Shown here piece by piece: positions 61,148 to 64,000 of a DNA stretch of 64,000 nucleotides. A program made the position numbers and the translations under genes. Below the pieces are notes generated by a model. The model made no database searches. It was given only the letters and a program-made list of their open reading frames with translations, and was not told where the DNA came from. Every line of letters starts with the position of its first letter. Position 1 is the stretch's first letter. The DNA is from Clavaria fumosa. Lineage: Eukaryota; Basidiomycota; Agaricomycetes; Agaricales; Clavariaceae. Location: contig OX637798.1 of assembly GCA_951802425.1 (NCBI GenBank), positions 1,922,001 through 1,986,000 of the forward strand. Direction: 5' to 3'.

Positions 61148-61442
61148 TGTTAGGATTGCTTACATAAGCCATCCTAAAGAGGAGTTGTGGAGAAACTGGG
61201 GAGGGTTGTTGGAAGGTCACATGACCTGTGGCTGGGTCAGATTACATAATCATAAGATCACATGACCCGTGGCCTGGGGTCTGAGCATGGGAACACTGGC
61301 AAGCACCAAAGCGTTTGCTATAAGTACTTTCACTTTTCCTTTTTTGTACTCTTTTCCCCTTATGTTAGTACTAGTTAAAGACCTGTGGCATTGCCACTCA
61401 ATAATTTATTACAGTAATAAAATTATTATTTGAAACACAACA
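61148..61442. repeat. Possible solo LTR, 295 bp
   Basis: TGTTAGGATT...AAACACAACA ends, repeated CACATGACC(T/C)GTGGC words near 61222 and 61260, a TATAAG box near 61320 and an AATAAAATTATT signal near 61415. No target duplication was seen, so its nature is uncertain. Confidence 0.4.
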
Positions 61443-61498
61443 AAACAATTACATATCCAGACATGTAACAATAGAGTACCTGAAGTTCACTTGTTACC

Positions 61499-64000
61499 TC
61501 ATATGATCCCAGCCAATATTTCTGGATAGACAATGTTAGCAGTTTGGGTGTTCCTTTGGTCAGGTGGAAAGATGACTTTGATTCTTTCACCATTGGTGCA
61601 CCTGGATAGTCCAACATAAAGCTGTCCATGGGAGAAGACTGGGGTCCTGAGGTCAAGCCCAACATGTTTAACTGACTGTCCCTGAGACTTATTGATGGTC
61701 ATGGCAAATGCAAGGCAAACAGGGAATTGGCGACACCTGAGTTTGATGGGCAATTGCTCATTTGAGGGTTCCAGGATGACCCTTGGAATGAAGGTGGTCT
61801 GACCTGCATGGCTCCCTCCCAGTATGCAACACTCAAGGACACGCTGACTCATCCTTACCAAAATCAAATGGGTGCCATTGCAAAGACCATTTGTAGTGTC
61901 CAGATTTTGTAGGAGCATGAGTGGGCAACCCTTCTTCAAGGCTAAATGAGCCAAAGGCAATCCTGAGGATTTGATAGAGTTCAAGAATTCAACTGGGTAT
62001 GGATCAAAGTTTGCATCTGCTCCTCTCTCCATGTTGACAGAGTCAGCACTGTGGTAGACCTTCTCCTCCCCTGGAAATTTAGCCAGTATCTCCTTGTTGA
62101 GATCATCAACATCATCATTTTTGCAGGAGAGAATGGTTCTATCCAGATAGTAATTGTCAGGCTTGTTTGCTGCCTGAATACCTGGGTACAATGCTTCAAT
62201 GAGAGTATGTACTGTTGGACCACAGTGCATATGTTGTGGTAGTGTGACCATCCCATTAGCATGGTTTGCCTGTCCTGACCCAACCTCAAGCAACCAATTT
62301 GCAAACTGCTCACTCCCAGGATCCCTCTCTAACCTCATGTTTTGCCTAAGATGATGGACCTCAATTTTATCCCAAAGAGATGACCTGCGCAGTGATGCAC
62401 TTATGATCTGACCCCTTGTTCCATGTGGGACCACAGGCATTGTTTGTCTAAAATCTCCACCAAAAAGCACAGTTATGCCTCCAAAGGTGCTGTTATTGTT
62501 GAGAACATCTTGGAGTGTACGATCAACTGCCTCAACACAATGCTTGTGCTGCATAGGCACCTCATCCCAGATGATGATGTCAGTGCTCTTGAGCACTTCA
62601 TGAAGGTTGGTCCCCTTCTTAATTTTGCAGAATGATTTATCATCAACTGGGATTGGGATGTGGAAGCATGAGTGTGAGGTATGCCCTCCAGGAAAGAGAA
62701 GAGAGGAGATCCCTGAAGAGCCAACACAAAGTGCAACTTTACTCCTGGCTCTAATAGCAGCAGCAACAGCATTGCATACATATGTCTTACCCCCACCACC
62801 TGCACTGTGCAGGAAGAGACACTTGCCCAATTTCTGATCAACAGAGGTCATTACAGCATGGAATGCTGTCCTTTGCTCATTGTTAAATGCAGCCAGGCAT
62901 GTAGTCATAATTTCAGCCTGTTCCTCTGGATTATAGTCTAAGTGCTCTTGAAGCAGAGCATTTCCACCCATTGCACCCCATTCTCTTACAATCTGTGGCA
63001 TTGAAGGGAAGTCAGAAAGACTCTTGCCAGATCTGAGCAACAATCTGTTCAGCAGGTAAAGTCCATAATCAAAGACATCTGCAGGTGAAGGTTGAGGAAT
63101 GTCAGGATATATTTGAGGGATCCTGTGTGCTAAGTCACTACAGATGCCTTCCCTAAACTGTTGCCACAATGCCTCTGGAAGTGTGGGATGACAATGAAGA
63201 ATTATGGTGGCAAACAGGGACTGAAGTTGGGAACCCAATTGCATCTCAGAAGCTTCCTGCAAGCACTGTATCCACTCATTGTCATCCTCAAGCAGACCTC
63301 TTGCCAGGCATGCAGCTTTAAATGTAGCATGGACTTCACCATTGACAGTGTGCAGCTCCTCAAATGACTTGGCACCTTTGACTATAGTGAGGAGAGTGCG
63401 AAGGTAGAATCTTTCTCCTGCAGCTGGTGAAGCAAAGTACATTCTCCCAATTGCAAATCCTTTCTTCCTGGGAGTCCACTTCTTGGCTGATTTGTTCCAA
63501 GTGAACTTCTGAGGAAACTCTTGGTAAGTTATCTCTCTTGCAATTGGATACTGCTCGTTGGCCACAAAGAATTCTGTGAGTGAAGTCTTCTTTGAGCTAC
63601 CTCTTTCTATAACATCATCCAAGTTGTCATCTGGATTGAAGTATACCATTTGTTGATCAGGGAGATGAACAGGCAAACGATAGACAGTGGGTTGCTCAAA
63701 ATGCATTCCAAATTCAACAGATGCCAGCAAGCTTCAACTGGGCCTATATGTGAGACTCCAGGTATTGGCTGACTTCATCATTTCCATGGAGGTGCAAGGA
63801 AGTCCTATCATTGCCCTTGTAGACATACTTGTGGACATAGGCAATTGATTTGATTGAGACACAGACTTCAACATTAATGTGACACCCACATTCAACTAAT
63901 AATTGTGGATTGTGAGGAACCACCCAGCGATTGTCAAAAACAAAGCCATTTTTTTCAAATGTATGACCATTATTAGGCCTTGCATAGAGGGGATATCCAT
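61499..64000 (-). pseudogene. Helitron Pif1-like helicase, partial, with a frameshifted spot
   Basis: Open frame 63730-61499 (743 aa) plus an upstream part (63787-64000) that runs off the window: YARPNNGHTFEKNGF, RWVVPHNPQLLVECGCHINV, YVYKGNDRT. Between them (about 63735-63786) the conserved GPVEACW/FGMH stretch needs two frame changes and contains stops, so this copy is probably dead unless these are sequence errors. Helicase motifs: Walker A HSAGGGGKT, DEVPMQHK (motif II), FGGDFRQTMPVV (motif III), AMTINKSQGQS and LYVGLSRC (motifs V-VI), typical of the fungal Helitron helicase. The Rep (HUH) domain would lie beyond the right edge. No terminal hairpin plus CTRR end could be identified. Confidence 0.85.

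Noticed and set aside
61380..61500. Possible Helitron 3' end (hairpin plus CTRR)
   Set aside because: No convincing terminal hairpin with CTRR next to a T was found; the stretch better fits an LTR-like repeat.

Overview
This is fungal nuclear DNA, most likely from an Agaricomycete (Basidiomycota). The genes carry many introns, nearly all about 46-68 bp, with occasional microexons. The gene content also fits: a NACHT-WD40 NLR, an NB-ARC/TPR gene relic, a PAK-like kinase, and a load of DIRS-like, Ty3, Ty1/copia, hAT-like and Helitron elements. I saw no bacterial signatures, no CRISPR array and no tRNA or rRNA gene.

Layout. 1-3.7 kb: 5' two thirds of an ABCC/MRP-type transporter (minus strand), cut by the window edge. 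4-18.6 kb: a nest of mobile elements. It holds a gag-like relic, a Ty3 chromovirus pol relic, two hAT-type non-autonomous elements with exact 8-bp target duplications, a gag-like coiled-coil ORF broken by one of those hAT elements and by a young copia element with identical 372-bp LTRs, a short LTR, an NB-ARC NLR pseudogene hit by three CATCAG-ended MITEs, and a 1.3-kb TIR element. 18.6-23.2 kb: GC-rich non-coding DNA with 57-bp hairpin repeats, then an inverted 5' fragment and four tandem partial copies of the CRIB end of the kinase gene that follows intact at 25.7-29.6 kb. 30.6-32.7 kb: a single-TM protein gene, a copied tail of RPC1 and a decayed PAN3 copy. 33-37.8 kb: an intact NACHT-WD40 NLR.

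38.6-58.7 kb is the housekeeping core: RPC1 (Pol III largest subunit), MCM10, a small unrecognised gene, an MCM10 pseudogene, eIF2 gamma, a MARCH5-like RING-CH ligase, an RD-repeat SR-type splicing protein, and a divergently transcribed PPR protein. 58.7-64 kb is a second repeat nest: a second copy of the 6-kb MITE, a TPR relic interrupted by the 3' end of a Ty3 chromovirus, a possible solo LTR, and a Helitron Pif1-like helicase running off the right edge.

I resolved complete in-frame exon chains by hand for PAK (1184 aa), the NLR (1507 aa), RPC1 (1418 aa, 21 exons), MCM10 (749 aa), eIF2 gamma (476 aa), the RING-CH protein (488 aa), the SR protein (217 aa) and the TM protein (201 aa). The most noteworthy signals are: a recent copia copy whose intact ORF lacks protease and integrase; three GC-AG introns in RPC1, one splitting a codon of the catalytic motif; repeated use of 16-23 nt microexons across catalytic motifs; a family of CATCAG-ended MITEs inside one NLR; and several gene-fragment duplications (PAK, PAN3, RPC1, MCM10) within 30 kb.
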